NCBI RefSeq assembly: GCF_900573885.1
Contig: NZ_UPSE01000601.1
Coordinates: forward strand, 124,001 to 188,000
Length of the DNA stretch: 64,000 bases
Origin: Pseudomonas viridiflava
Lineage (GTDB): Bacteria; Pseudomonadota; Gammaproteobacteria; Pseudomonadales; Pseudomonadaceae
Reading direction: 5' to 3'
The number at the start of each line of letters is the position of its first letter. Positions within the stretch are counted from its first letter, which is position 1. The notes under the pieces were generated by a model. It saw nothing but the letters and a program-made list of their open reading frames with translations, was not told the origin of the DNA and searched no databases. The position numbers and the translations under genes were made by a program. This document shows positions 16,324 through 25,133 of the stretch, one piece after another.

Positions 16324-16674
16324 ATGGTGCGTATCAAAGGGACAATCGGCGCGTGGCCGGTGGATTTGAGCATTGAGCTGGATTTACAAGACTGGGCGCA
16401 CCTGGCCGCCCATCTGCCTGTTTCGCCGGCACCCGAGCAGGCTACAGCGGCGGCGAAGCCTGCGGCTCATTCGCCAGACGACACGCAATGGCGGCTGGTG
16501 CAGGAGCTGGTGCGCAGCGCCGGCACGATCGAGGGGCCGGCATTGCTCGGGGAATTGCAGGCGCTAACGGGAAACGCCAGCGCCGCCAAGCGCTTGCTGG
16601 TGCGCTTGCGCCATTCGACGCTGGTGGACGTGCAAGCCGGCGCAGACGCGCCGGTGTATCGCTGGATAGGCTAA
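16324..16674 (+). CDS. Conserved hypothetical protein
   Basis: A 116-residue soluble protein with no signal peptide. The N-terminus (MVRIKGTIGAWPVDLSIELD) looks like a short beta-rich module. An Ala/Pro linker leads to a small alpha-helical domain (WRLVQELVRSAGTIEGPALLGELQALTG, then AKRLLVRLRHSTLVDVQAG) resembling a winged-helix-like fold, but I cannot assign a family. GGAGG precedes the ATG at 16324, which is preferred over an in-frame ATG at 16228 inside the Zur-like region. It is convergent with cnoX, with 10 bp between stops. Confidence 0.7.
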   Translation: MVRIKGTIGAWPVDLSIELDLQDWAHLAAHLPVSPAPEQATAAAKPAAHSPDDTQWRLVQELVRSAGTIEGPALLGELQALTGNASAAKRLLVRLRHSTLVDVQAGADAPVYRWIG

Positions 16675-16684
16675 GCCCCGGCGC

Positions 16685-17557
16685 TTAGTACAGCGCCTGA
16701 TACAGCTTGCGGCGAAAGAGTGTGACCAGCGGGTTGTCGTTGCCCAGCAGGTCGAACACCTGCAACAAGGTCTTGTGTGGCACCCCTTCGCCATAGCTGC
16801 GGTTGCGCACGAACAACTTCATCAACGCCTCCAGAGCCGGCTCGTATTGCTGACGGGCCAGTTGCTGAATCGCCAGCTGATAAATCGCTTCATCGTCTTC
16901 GGCGTTCTGCGCCAACCGTGCCTTCAGCGTGGCGGCGTCCGGCATGTCGGCGGCCTGACGCAGGAAAGTCAGCTGCGCGCGGGCGCTGGCCAGCTCCTGT
17001 TTGTGGCCGTCGCCTTTCACCGCATCCAGCACGCTTTGCGCTTCGTCCAGTTCGCCACGTTCCGCCAGGCAGCGGGCGTAGAGAATCAGCGCCGCCGGCT
17101 TTTCGCTGTCGGCAGCAAGGATTTCCCGCAGCAGATTTTCCGCATCGCCAATGCGCCCTTCGGCGAACAGCGCTTGTGCGGTTTCAAACGGGTCAGCCGC
17201 CAGCGGCGCCGGTTCCGGCACGTGGGGCTGGAGAATGGCGCGAATCGCCGACTCCGGCTGGGCGCCTTGAAAACCATCCACCGGCTGACCGTTCTTGAAC
17301 AGCACCACGGTGGGCAGGCTGCGAATGCCGAAGCGCGCGACCACGTCCGGCTCCAGGTCGCAATTCACTTTGGCCAGCAGCAATTCGCCGCGATAGCCCT
17401 CGGCAATCTGCGCCAGCATTGGCATCAGCGCTTTGCACGGCGCGCACCACTCGGCCCAGAAGTCCACCAGCACTGGCTTGTGGAACGAATTCTGGATCAC
17501 CAGTTGGTCGAAGTTGGCCGTGCTGACGTCGAAAATATAGGGCGTGTCCTGGCTCAT
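16685..17557 (-). CDS. cnoX: Thioredoxin-fold co-chaperone CnoX (YbbN)
   Basis: A 290-residue chaperedoxin. The N-terminal thioredoxin domain carries WCAPCK (about residues 35-40), so unlike E. coli YbbN it keeps both active-site cysteines. The C-terminal half is TPR-like (FETAQALFAEGRIGDAENLLREIL; LILYARCLAERGELDEAQSVL), ending in KLYQALY. The family protects substrates from oxidation during hypochlorite stress and hands them to GroEL or DnaK. The start at 17557 (MSQDTPYIFDVS) is chosen over 17617. Monocistronic. Confidence 0.9.
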   Translation of the reverse strand: MSQDTPYIFDVSTANFDQLVIQNSFHKPVLVDFWAEWCAPCKALMPMLAQIAEGYRGELLLAKVNCDLEPDVVARFGIRSLPTVVLFKNGQPVDGFQGAQPESAIRAILQPHVPEPAPLAADPFETAQALFAEGRIGDAENLLREILAADSEKPAALILYARCLAERGELDEAQSVLDAVKGDGHKQELASARAQLTFLRQAADMPDAATLKARLAQNAEDDEAIYQLAIQQLARQQYEPALEALMKLFVRNRSYGEGVPHKTLLQVFDLLGNDNPLVTLFRRKLYQALY

Positions 17558-17683
17558 GCTTGATCTCGAAACGCGAAAAGGGGTGATGCCGGAATCGCTC
17601 CCGGCATGGAACGTCAACTATAGGTGGGGACGCCCCTCGCTGAAAACCAGGGGCGCGGGTGGCGAATGCCGTCAATCCGCTCA

Positions 17684-18706
17684 CTACACCTTCGCGGCCT
17701 GGCGTTGAATGCCGCGTGGCGTAAGGCTGGCAGCCAGTTGCTCGGCCGTCACGCCGTTGGCAACGCGCAGAATGTCGGCGATTACCGCAACGGCTATTTC
17801 CGCCGGGGTTTTGCTGCCCAGGTGCATGCCGATGGGCGCGTGAACCCGTTGCAGCGCGGTTTCTTCGAGCCCGCCCACGCGGGCCAGACGTTCGCGCCGC
17901 TTGCCGCTGGTGCGCTGCGAGCCCATGGCGCCGATGTAAAACGCCTCGGTGCGCACCGCTTCCATCAGGGTGAGATCGTCCAGGCGCGGGTCGTGAGTGA
18001 GGGCGACCACGGCGGTGGCGCGGTGGCAGCCGCCATTGGCAATGTGCAGCGCGGGCAGTATGTCGATCACTTCGATGCCCGGCATGTCGACCGTCTCCAG
18101 CACCTCCGGGCGCGGCTCGCACAGCACCACTTCAAAGCCCAGCGCCAAGGCGAAGCTGGCGCAATATTCAGCCACTGGCGACCACCCGGCCAGCAGCAGC
18201 CGCTGCACCGCGCCAACGCGAACATGCACCTGCGCGCCGAGTTGCTGCACGCGCTGCTGGCCCATGCTGCCGGGCGCCAGCTGGCGGTGCTGGCCGCCTA
18301 GCGTTACGACGCGGGTAATCAGCTCGCTGCCCGCCAGGGCCCGTTCCAGCGCCGCCAGATGCGCGTCGTTTTCGGCGCTGGCCGGCAAGTGCTCCAGCAG
18401 AATATCCAGCACGCCGCCGCAGGGCAGGGCGCGACTGGGCGCCAGACCGCCGTCGCCGTAACGCACGGTCTGATTCACCGCATCGAAGCCACCGGCACAC
18501 AGGCGGGCGATAAAGTCTTCTTCCACGCAGCCGCCCGACAGCGAACCCTTCAGCTCGCCCGACGCCAGCGCCACCAGCATCGCTCCGGGCCCGCGCGGCG
18601 CCGAGCCAAAGGTGTTCAGCACTGTACACAGCCAGACGCCATGGCCTTGCCCCAACCACTCGCGCGCCTGGCGGCACACCTGAATATCCAGCGATTGCAT
18701 GCTCAC
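17684..18706 (-). CDS. XdhC/PaoD-like molybdenum hydroxylase maturation factor
   Basis: A 340-residue XdhC/CoxI protein that binds and sulfurates the molybdenum cofactor and inserts it into the large subunit. The XdhC N-terminal motif is visible (GSAPRGPGAMLVA, then GSLSGGCVEEDF), as is the C-terminal Rossmann-like part (VVALTHDPRLDDLTLMEAV, YIGAMGSQRTSGKRRERL, PIGMHLGSKTPAEIAVAVIADI). It starts at a GTG overlapping the stop of the catalytic subunit gene (GTGA); an ATG at 18700 is an alternative. Position after the three enzyme subunits matches paoD of paoABCD. Confidence 0.88.
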   Translation of the reverse strand: MSMQSLDIQVCRQAREWLGQGHGVWLCTVLNTFGSAPRGPGAMLVALASGELKGSLSGGCVEEDFIARLCAGGFDAVNQTVRYGDGGLAPSRALPCGGVLDILLEHLPASAENDAHLAALERALAGSELITRVVTLGGQHRQLAPGSMGQQRVQQLGAQVHVRVGAVQRLLLAGWSPVAEYCASFALALGFEVVLCEPRPEVLETVDMPGIEVIDILPALHIANGGCHRATAVVALTHDPRLDDLTLMEAVRTEAFYIGAMGSQRTSGKRRERLARVGGLEETALQRVHAPIGMHLGSKTPAEIAVAVIADILRVANGVTAEQLAASLTPRGIQRQAAKV

Positions 18707-20910
18707 GCCATTAACTTCTCTTTGCTGATGGGCAGGCTGCGGATGCGTTTGCCGGTGGCGTGGTACACCGCATTCGCCACGGCAGCGGCCAAGCCGGTGA
18801 CGCCGATTTCGCCCATGCCGCGGGCGCCGAATTCATTGAGGTTGTAGTCCGGGTAGTCGAGCAGAATCACCTCGATGTCCGGCATGTCGGCATGCACTGG
18901 CACCACGTATTCGGCGTAGTTGTTGTTCACCGGCAAACCCGTGCGCGGGTCGAACTCGCCGGCCTCGAACAATGCCATGCCGAGCGCCATGACAATCGCG
19001 CCCTCAACCTGATTGCGCCCGGCGAGCGGGTTGACGACCTTGCCGACGTCGATGGCGCTGACCACCCTTGTCACCCGCAAGCGGGAGATGCCGGCGTCCC
19101 AACGCACTTCGACAAAGTGCGCACCAAACGAGCGGAACGAATGCTTCGGATTGTCCGGCATGCCGCTTTTGAAATAGCCCTCGGCGCGCGCCAGACGCTG
19201 ACCTTTGAGCACCTCGGCAAAGCCCACGCGTCGTTCGCCCTGCACCAGCACGCCAGGCTCGAGGGTCAGCGTGTCGGCACCGGCCTTGGCAAACGGGCCG
19301 CCCTCTGCCACCGCGTAACCGCGCACCCGTTCCATGGCCTGACGCACGGCGCCGGCCAGCGCCGGCATGATGCTGGACGTCACCCACGAGCCACCGGAAA
19401 CCGGCCCGGCCGGAAACGACGAGCTGCCCAGTTCCACTTCGATATTGGCCATGGGCACGCCGGTGAGCTGGCTCACGGTTTGCGCCACCACGGTGTACGT
19501 GCCGGTGCCGATGTCTTGCACGGCGCATTGCACCAGCGCCGAGCCGTCAGCGCGCAGGGTTACCCGCGCCTCGGCCGGCACCTGGAAGGCATCCCAGTTG
19601 CAGGCGCCCATGCCATAGCCGATCACCTCGTCACCCTCACGCATGGCGCCGACCGCAGGGTTGCGTTGCTGCCAGCCGAAGCGTTCGGCGGCCACTTTGA
19701 TCGCCTCGGGCAAGTGATTGCTCGACCACGGCAGTTGCACGCTTTCATCGCTGGTCGAGAGGTTGAGTTGGCGGAACGCCAGAGGGTCCATGCCAACGGC
19801 CAGGGCCATTTCGTCAATCGCGCTTTCCAGCGCGAACAGGCCGGGCGCAGCCCCCGGTGCGCGCATCGACGTCGGTGTGCCACGGTTCACCGCGGTGAAG
19901 CTGTGGGACACCAGAACGTTGGGGCACGAGTAGAGGTTCTTGGTCACCACGCCGCAGGTTTCGGTGTAGGGGTCCAGCGTGGACGTGGTGTTGAACGACT
20001 CGTGCCGAATCGACACCAGCTTGCCGTTGGCGTCGGTGGCCATGCGAATGCGCTGCTGGGTTTCCGGGCGATGGCCAACGGTGGTGAACATTTGCGCGCG
20101 CGGCACCACCAGCTGCACCGGCTGCTTTGTCACCTTGGCCGCCAGAACGGCCGCAATCGCGTGAGGCCAGGGCCACAGCTTTGAACCGAAGCCGGAGCCA
20201 ATAAAGGGCGCGCGTACTTCGACCCGATCCGGCGACAGGTCGAACACGTTCGCCAACAGATTGCGATGGTTAAGCACACCCTGGCTGCTCTCGTACACGA
20301 ACAGACGGCCGTCTTGCCACCAGGCCGTGGTGGCGTGCATCTCCATCGGGTTATGCACTTCGATGGGCGTGGTGTAGGTGGCGTCGATGCGCTTTACGCC
20401 CACATCGGCATTCGGGTCGCCGCGCTCGTGGCCACCGCCGCCGTCTCGGGCGCCGCGCGTCTTCAACCCTTCCTTCAGGGAGCGCACGGGCTCTTTGTTC
20501 TGGTACTCGACCTTGACCGCGTAGGCTGCTGCGCGCGCCTGCTCGAATGTCGACGCCACCACCAGCGCGACAAACTGGCCGGGGTAATGCACGCCATCAT
20601 CTTCAAACGGCAAGCGGTGTTCGTCGACGTGGCTGGCGACGAGGATGTCCTTGATATCCAGTTCACCGCTGGGCGTGCGGTGCAGCCCATGATCGCCGCT
20701 GGCATGGTGCAGCACCGTAACGACGCCCGGCATGCCCTTGGCGGCCTGATCGTCGATGCTGACGATGCGCCCGCTCGCGACAGTGCTGAACACGCCATAG
20801 GCGAACAGCAGATTCGGCATCGAATGATCCGCGGCGTATTGCGCGGCGCCGGTTACCTTCTGCCGCCCATCGATGCGGCGCGTGGAGGCGCCGATAAGTT
20901 GCTCGCTCAT
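18703..20910 (-). CDS. Aldehyde oxidoreductase, molybdenum cofactor subunit (PaoC-like)
   Basis: The 735-residue catalytic subunit of a xanthine oxidase-family hydroxylase. Domains are the small aldehyde oxidase N-terminal part (DGRQKVTGAAQYAADH), the Moco-binding region (IGSGFGSKLWPWPHAIAA; RAPGAAPGLFALESAIDEMA; QDIGTGTYTVVAQ) and a C-terminal GMGEIGVTGLAAAVANAV holding the catalytic Glu. Length and subunit order match PaoC, the periplasmic aldehyde oxidase of E. coli. It would oxidise aldehydes, probably aromatic ones, to acids. The ATG overlaps the upstream stop (ATGA). Confidence 0.88.
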   Translation of the reverse strand: MSEQLIGASTRRIDGRQKVTGAAQYAADHSMPNLLFAYGVFSTVASGRIVSIDDQAAKGMPGVVTVLHHASGDHGLHRTPSGELDIKDILVASHVDEHRLPFEDDGVHYPGQFVALVVASTFEQARAAAYAVKVEYQNKEPVRSLKEGLKTRGARDGGGGHERGDPNADVGVKRIDATYTTPIEVHNPMEMHATTAWWQDGRLFVYESSQGVLNHRNLLANVFDLSPDRVEVRAPFIGSGFGSKLWPWPHAIAAVLAAKVTKQPVQLVVPRAQMFTTVGHRPETQQRIRMATDANGKLVSIRHESFNTTSTLDPYTETCGVVTKNLYSCPNVLVSHSFTAVNRGTPTSMRAPGAAPGLFALESAIDEMALAVGMDPLAFRQLNLSTSDESVQLPWSSNHLPEAIKVAAERFGWQQRNPAVGAMREGDEVIGYGMGACNWDAFQVPAEARVTLRADGSALVQCAVQDIGTGTYTVVAQTVSQLTGVPMANIEVELGSSSFPAGPVSGGSWVTSSIMPALAGAVRQAMERVRGYAVAEGGPFAKAGADTLTLEPGVLVQGERRVGFAEVLKGQRLARAEGYFKSGMPDNPKHSFRSFGAHFVEVRWDAGISRLRVTRVVSAIDVGKVVNPLAGRNQVEGAIVMALGMALFEAGEFDPRTGLPVNNNYAEYVVPVHADMPDIEVILLDYPDYNLNEFGARGMGEIGVTGLAAAVANAVYHATGKRIRSLPISKEKLMA

Positions 20911-21902
20911 GCCGAGGCCTCCAGAGTCAGATCACGCAGATTGCGCACCACCACTTGCTGGCCCAGCGGCACCTTGAACGCGTTGTGTTCGGTGGTTACC
21001 GCGCCGCGCATCGCCAGCTCGGCCGCCTGGCTGAACAGTTCCAGAGAAGGCGCTTTGCCGATCAACGTTTTCTCGGCCTCTATGGCGCGCCAGGGTTTGG
21101 TCGCCACGCCGCCGAGGGCGAGCCGCGCATCGGCAATCTTGCCGCCGTCCAGCCGCACGATTACGGCGCTGGAGGCCAGGGCGAACTGGTAAGAGGTGCG
21201 ATCGCGTAGTTTCAAGTAGGCCGAGCGGCTGTCAGCCAGCGGCGCGTCGAGGGTGATGTGGGTAATCAGCTCGTGGGGCTGCAACGCGTGCTCGCGCCAG
21301 GGTGATTCGCCCGGCAACAGATGAAAGTCGGCGAACGGGATTTCACGCACGCCATTGGCACCTTGCACGCTGACGGTTGCCCCGATGGCCGCCATCGCCA
21401 CGCACATATCAGACGGATGCGTGGCAATGCATTGTTCGCTGGTGCCGAGCACCGCATGCACGCTGCGACTGATGCCGCCAATGGCCGAACAACCGCTGCC
21501 TGGCTCACGCTTGTTGCACGGCGACACGCCGTCGCGAAAGTAATTGCAGCGCACCCGCTGCATCACATTGCCGCCGGTGGTGGCCTTGTTGCGCAACTGG
21601 GTAGAAGCACCGGCTAGCAGCGCCTGCGATAACAGCGGATAACGCTCACGCACCTGGTTGTGGTTGGCCAGATCCGTGTTGCTCACCAGCGTGCCGATGC
21701 GCAGGCGACCGTCTGCCAGCGTCTCGATCTGTTTGAGCGGCAAGCGGTTGATGTCGACGATCCGCTCGACCTTCATCACATCCAGTTTGACCAGATCCAG
21801 CAGGGTTGTGCCGCCCGCCAGAAAGGCTTGCACGCCTTGGCCGGAACCTTGGTCGGCGGCCTGCGCCGGAGTGTCGGCGCGCACGTAGTCGAAGGTACGC
21901 AT
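20907..21902 (-). CDS. Aldehyde oxidoreductase, FAD subunit with extra [4Fe-4S] loop
   Basis: A 331-residue FAD-binding subunit with FLAGGTTLLDLVKLDVM for the FAD pyrophosphate, GASTQLRNKATTGGNVMQR, and a C-terminal CO-dehydrogenase flavoprotein domain (ALASSAVIVRL). A Cys-rich insert RCNYFRDGVSPCNKREPGSG plus the following Cys matches the loop that binds an additional [4Fe-4S] cluster in PaoB. Electrons pass from the Mo site through the [2Fe-2S] clusters to FAD. The ATG at 21902 overlaps the iron-sulfur subunit stop (TGATG). A 100-codon in-frame upstream extension overlaps the FeS gene and is rejected. Confidence 0.9.
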   Translation of the reverse strand: MRTFDYVRADTPAQAADQGSGQGVQAFLAGGTTLLDLVKLDVMKVERIVDINRLPLKQIETLADGRLRIGTLVSNTDLANHNQVRERYPLLSQALLAGASTQLRNKATTGGNVMQRVRCNYFRDGVSPCNKREPGSGCSAIGGISRSVHAVLGTSEQCIATHPSDMCVAMAAIGATVSVQGANGVREIPFADFHLLPGESPWREHALQPHELITHITLDAPLADSRSAYLKLRDRTSYQFALASSAVIVRLDGGKIADARLALGGVATKPWRAIEAEKTLIGKAPSLELFSQAAELAMRGAVTTEHNAFKVPLGQQVVVRNLRDLTLEASA

Positions 21903-22570
21903 CAGCTCACTCCTGCCAGTTTGCCGCGTGCCGATTGCACCGCCGCGAGTATGTTTTTGTAGGCGCCGCAGCGGCAGATATTGCCGCTCATGGCCTCGCG
22001 CACGCTGGCGTCGTCGCTGCCGATGCTGGGGTCTTGCAGAATGGCCACGGCGCTCATGATCTGCCCCGAGGTGCAATACCCGCACTGGTAGGCGTCGTGT
22101 TCCCAGAACGCTTCCTGCACCGGATGCAGCGTGCCGTTTTGCGCCAGGCCTTCGATGGTGGTGATGGAATCCCCGTCGTGCTGCACCGCGATAGACAGGC
22201 AAGAATTGATCGCCACGTTATTCACCAGCAAGGTGCACGCGCCGCACTGGCCGTGGTCGCAGCCCTTCTTGGTGCCGGTCAGCTGCAAGCGGTCGCGCAG
22301 CACGTCGAGAAGAATGGCATTGGTCGGCACGTTGAGTTCCTGCACCACACCATTGACCGTCAGCTGAATACGCCGCTCGCCGGCCTTTGGCGGCTGGGTG
22401 TCGAGCACCGCGGGCTGCGCCAAGGCGTGAGCCGCCATGCCGGGCAGCATGCCGGAGAGGGTGACGGCGGCCGCGCCGGAAGCGCCAAACTTGAGAAAGT
22501 TGCGCCGCGAGGTTTCGATGTTTTCAGCCGACGGTGTAAAGCTGTTCACGGTTTTGCTGGAGTCAGTCAT
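21902..22570 (-). CDS. Aldehyde oxidoreductase, [2Fe-2S] subunit with Tat signal
   Basis: A 222-residue iron-sulfur subunit. A twin-arginine signal (SRRNFLKFG plus hydrophobic stretch, about 21-52) indicates export of the folded complex to the periplasm, as for PaoA. The first cluster ligands are in CDHGQCGACTLL with a later Cys; the second cluster is in QCGYCTSGQIMSA and GNICRCGAYKNI. It is the first gene of a four-gene operon (FeS, FAD, Mo, XdhC). The start at 22570 removes 18 residues of a longer ORF with no supporting signal. Confidence 0.9.
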   Translation of the reverse strand: MTDSSKTVNSFTPSAENIETSRRNFLKFGASGAAAVTLSGMLPGMAAHALAQPAVLDTQPPKAGERRIQLTVNGVVQELNVPTNAILLDVLRDRLQLTGTKKGCDHGQCGACTLLVNNVAINSCLSIAVQHDGDSITTIEGLAQNGTLHPVQEAFWEHDAYQCGYCTSGQIMSAVAILQDPSIGSDDASVREAMSGNICRCGAYKNILAAVQSARGKLAGVS

Positions 22571-22710
22571 GTCTGGTCCTGCCTCTCGTTTTTCTGGATG
22601 GAGCGCGTCACGCGAAACCCTCAAGGCGGGCGCATGGCAATGTCGTTACAGTGGCGTGGCAGGCGGTCGCAATCGCGACGGCGAACAGGTGGGCGTTCTG
22701 AGGTTATGAG

Positions 22711-22728
22711 CGATGCGGCCGCGCATCG
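22711..22728. promoter_or_regulatory. Palindrome between paoA-like and mocA-like genes
   Basis: Arms CGATGCG and CGCATCG with a 4-bp centre, in the 294-bp divergent region. It could be the operator of a regulator controlling both directions. Nothing else in the region is recognised except the GTG start context of the mocA-like gene. Confidence 0.35.
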
Positions 22729-22864
22729 GTTCGATATAAAACGCCGGGCTAATGCGCACCGCCTGTACCGATAAAAGACGGTAGCAGAGGGGCGGAGCGG
22801 CCATTACGGCGGATCCGTCATAGCGCTTATAAGCTCAGCTCATCAATGGGGCAGGAGAGAAAAC

Positions 22865-23449
22865 GTGTCGCAACGCGAGTCGCCGCAAGTCGCCGGGCTG
22901 ATGCTGGCCGCCGGTTTTTCCCGCCGCTTCGGCGGCGACAAACGCTACGCCGAACTGCCGGACGGACAACGCCTGCTGAACGCCAGCGTGGCGGCGGCGC
23001 AGACGCAGTTACAGGAACTGTGGCTGGTGCTGCGCGAACACGACGATGCGGCGGCGCTGGGCGTGCCCTCGTCGGCCAATCTGGTATTCAGCAAACAGGC
23101 CGCGAATGGCATGGGCCACAGCCTGGCCGATGGCGTGGCGGCGTTGGCGGCGCAGTCGAAGGCGGATGCAGTGGCCATTCTGCTAGGCGACATGCCGTGG
23201 ATTCAGCCGGCGACGCTGGCGCAGTTGATTGCCATGGCCGGTACCGAGTGCATCGTGGTGCCCACCTATAAAGGGGAGCCGGGGCATCCGGTAATTTTCG
23301 GGCGGCGTTTCTGGCACGAGCTGATGGCACTGAGCGGCGACAGCGGCGCAAAAGTCGTGCTTCAGGCACACGCTCAGGCGGTGCTGCGCGTTGAAGTTAG
23401 CGATGCCGGCATCCTGCGTGATGTCGACACCCCAGCCGCGCTTGGCTAG
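22865..23449 (+). CDS. mocA: MocA-like molybdenum cofactor nucleotidyltransferase
   Basis: A 194-residue NTP-transferase that adds CMP (or GMP) to molybdopterin-Mo. The GlmU/MobA-type nucleotide loop reads LAAGFSRRFGGDK, followed by LLGDMPWI with the metal-binding Asp and a C-terminal GHPVIFGRRFW and GDSGAK typical of MocA. It begins with GTG, preceded by AGGAGA. Divergent from the molybdenum hydroxylase operon, it probably supplies that enzyme with cytosine dinucleotide cofactor. Its stop overlaps the convergent methyltransferase stop. Confidence 0.85.
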   Translation: MSQRESPQVAGLMLAAGFSRRFGGDKRYAELPDGQRLLNASVAAAQTQLQELWLVLREHDDAAALGVPSSANLVFSKQAANGMGHSLADGVAALAAQSKADAVAILLGDMPWIQPATLAQLIAMAGTECIVVPTYKGEPGHPVIFGRRFWHELMALSGDSGAKVVLQAHAQAVLRVEVSDAGILRDVDTPAALG

Positions 23450-24099
23450 CGCTGCGCGTGGTACAGGCTGACGTAGCGAAACTCCTCCGGCTCGGCCAGA
23501 TCGGGCCAGGTGCAGGCTTCGAGAATACCCAGGCGCTGGTACAGCGGATGATTGAAGTCGCGCACGCGGGAATCGGCCACCAGCGCCTGACGGCCACGGC
23601 CGAGGAACTGATCGAGCAGCGGCAGGTTGGCGCGGTCGTACAGCACGTCGGCGACGATGATCAGGTCGAAGCGGTCGGCCTCGGCAAAGAAATCCGCCGA
23701 GTAGGTCAACGACACCCCATTGAGCTCGGCATTGGCGCGGCAGGCGGCCAGGGCGAGCGGATCAAGGTCGCAGGCCACCACTTCCAGCGCGCCCGCCCTG
23801 GCCGCCGCGATGGCCGCCACACCAGAGCCCGCACCGAAATCCAGCACCCGCTTGCCGGCAACCCACTCAGGGTTGTCGGCGAAAAAGCGCGCCAGCACCA
23901 GGCCACTGGCCCAGCAAAAGCACCAGTAAGGCGGTTCTTCGAGGATGCGGCGGGTTTCTTCGGGGCTGAAGGCGCGGTCCATGTTGTCGGCGTCGATCAG
24001 CCATAAGCGCAGGTCAGTGCCCGGTAGCGTTTCGGCCACCAGTTGCGCATCGCCCAGCAGTTCGCTGAGCGAGGCTTGCAGGGCCAGCGGTGGCGTCAT
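23446..24099 (-). CDS. Class I SAM methyltransferase (ETFB-lysine methyltransferase-like)
   Basis: A 217-residue seven-beta-strand methyltransferase with motif I VLDFGAGSGVAAIAAARAGA, motif II VACDLDP and post-motif ADVLYDRANLPLL. The latter resembles the DxxY motif of METTL20/ETF beta-subunit lysine methyltransferases. The pre-motif PPYWCFCWASGLVLARF is also family-like. The substrate is probably a protein lysine but is not determined. Its ATG overlaps the YbaY-like gene stop (ATGA), so the two are coupled. Confidence 0.8.
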   Translation of the reverse strand: MTPPLALQASLSELLGDAQLVAETLPGTDLRLWLIDADNMDRAFSPEETRRILEEPPYWCFCWASGLVLARFFADNPEWVAGKRVLDFGAGSGVAAIAAARAGALEVVACDLDPLALAACRANAELNGVSLTYSADFFAEADRFDLIIVADVLYDRANLPLLDQFLGRGRQALVADSRVRDFNHPLYQRLGILEACTWPDLAEPEEFRYVSLYHAQR

Positions 24100-24542
24100 G
24101 GTGCCGTTTCGAAGCGCAGATTGCCGACTTGTTGCGTGCTGGCCGAGGTAATGCGCAGCGGGTTCAAACGCAGGATCAGCTGCGCCGATTGCGTCACCCG
24201 ACCATGCAGCTCAACGCGGGCATTGGCCGGAAAAGAGTCGGGGTTGAACGGCAGGTGAAACGGAAGCAAACGCCCGGTGCCCTGAACGCTGATGTTGCCC
24301 AGCAGTTGTTGCGGGCGGTCGCGCTCGTCAATCACTAGCAAGGCCAGTTCCACGTTGGCGCCGGCGGGCACGTCCACCAGATTGCCGGTCAGTTCGCGCA
24401 GGTTGGCGGGCAGCGGGGCGGGCTCGGGAGCCGGTGCCACGGCGGGTTTGCTGGCGACCGGGGCAACGACCGGCGCTGGGGTGTCGCTGGCGCAGGCGGC
24501 GAGCAGCGAGAAGGCACAAAGCAGAACAAATGGGCGAAACAT
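24096..24542 (-). CDS. YbaY family lipoprotein
   Basis: A 148-residue lipoprotein with lipobox LLAAC (Cys near 17), a Pro/Ala/Val-rich linker, then a YbaY/YscW-type domain (LTGNLVDVPAGANVELALLVIDERD; LPFHLPFNPDSFPANARVELHGRV). Function unknown; relatives are pilotin-like. The ATG at 24542 places the signal peptide correctly; further in-frame ATGs lie at 24554 and 24596. Confidence 0.82.
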   Translation of the reverse strand: MFRPFVLLCAFSLLAACASDTPAPVVAPVASKPAVAPAPEPAPLPANLRELTGNLVDVPAGANVELALLVIDERDRPQQLLGNISVQGTGRLLPFHLPFNPDSFPANARVELHGRVTQSAQLILRLNPLRITSASTQQVGNLRFETAP

Positions 24543-24666
24543 AAGGAATTCCATCAGCCGTGGCGCGAATGTGAGGCGGGGGCTTGTATACCGCAAAGCC
24601 GCTGGGTTGTCTTGCCAGTGGGATGCGCTACCATGGCCCCTCCTTCATTTTGTTGCCATTTACTTT

Positions 24667-25131
24667 ATGCACTGTCCCTTCTGCGGCGCCAACGACACCA
24701 AGGTTATCGATTCGCGATTGGTCGCCGAAGGCGAACAGGTTCGCCGCCGCCGGGAATGCCTGGCCTGCGAAGAGCGTTTCACCACGTTTGAAACCGCCGA
24801 ACTGGTGATGCCGCGCCTGATCAAGCAAGACGGCAGTCGCCAACCGTTCGACGAAGAAAAGCTGCGCGCCGGCATGCAGCGCGCGCTGGAAAAGCGCCCT
24901 GTAAGCATCGAGCGACTCGAAGCCGCCATCGCTCACATCAAACACAAGATGCGCGCCACCGGTGAGCGTGAAATCAAGTCGCGGGTGCTGGGCGAATTGG
25001 TGATGACCGAGCTGCAAAAGCTCGACGAAGTGGCCTATATCCGCTTCGCCTCGGTGTACCGCCGCTTCCAGGACCTCAACGAATTCCGCGAAGAGATTGA
25101 CCGCCTGTCCCGCGAACCGGCGCAAGACTAA
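24667..25131 (+). CDS. nrdR: Ribonucleotide reductase repressor NrdR
   Basis: A 154-residue Zn-ribbon/ATP-cone repressor. The zinc ligands are CPFC and CLAC (MHCPFCGANDTKVIDSR; RRECLACEERFTTFE) and the ATP-cone starts at VMPRLIKQDGSRQPFDEEKL. It senses dATP/ATP and represses nrd operons. It starts at the ATG of the universal MHCPFC; an upstream extension is spurious. It is followed 2 bp later by ribD, the conserved proteobacterial arrangement. Confidence 0.97.
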   Translation: MHCPFCGANDTKVIDSRLVAEGEQVRRRRECLACEERFTTFETAELVMPRLIKQDGSRQPFDEEKLRAGMQRALEKRPVSIERLEAAIAHIKHKMRATGEREIKSRVLGELVMTELQKLDEVAYIRFASVYRRFQDLNEFREEIDRLSREPAQD

Positions 25132-25133
25132 GC

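Noticed and set aside
18760..20184. A 474-codon frame antisense to the molybdenum subunit gene
   Set aside because: Shadow of a well-supported gene; composition is His/Arg/Gly-rich without motifs.
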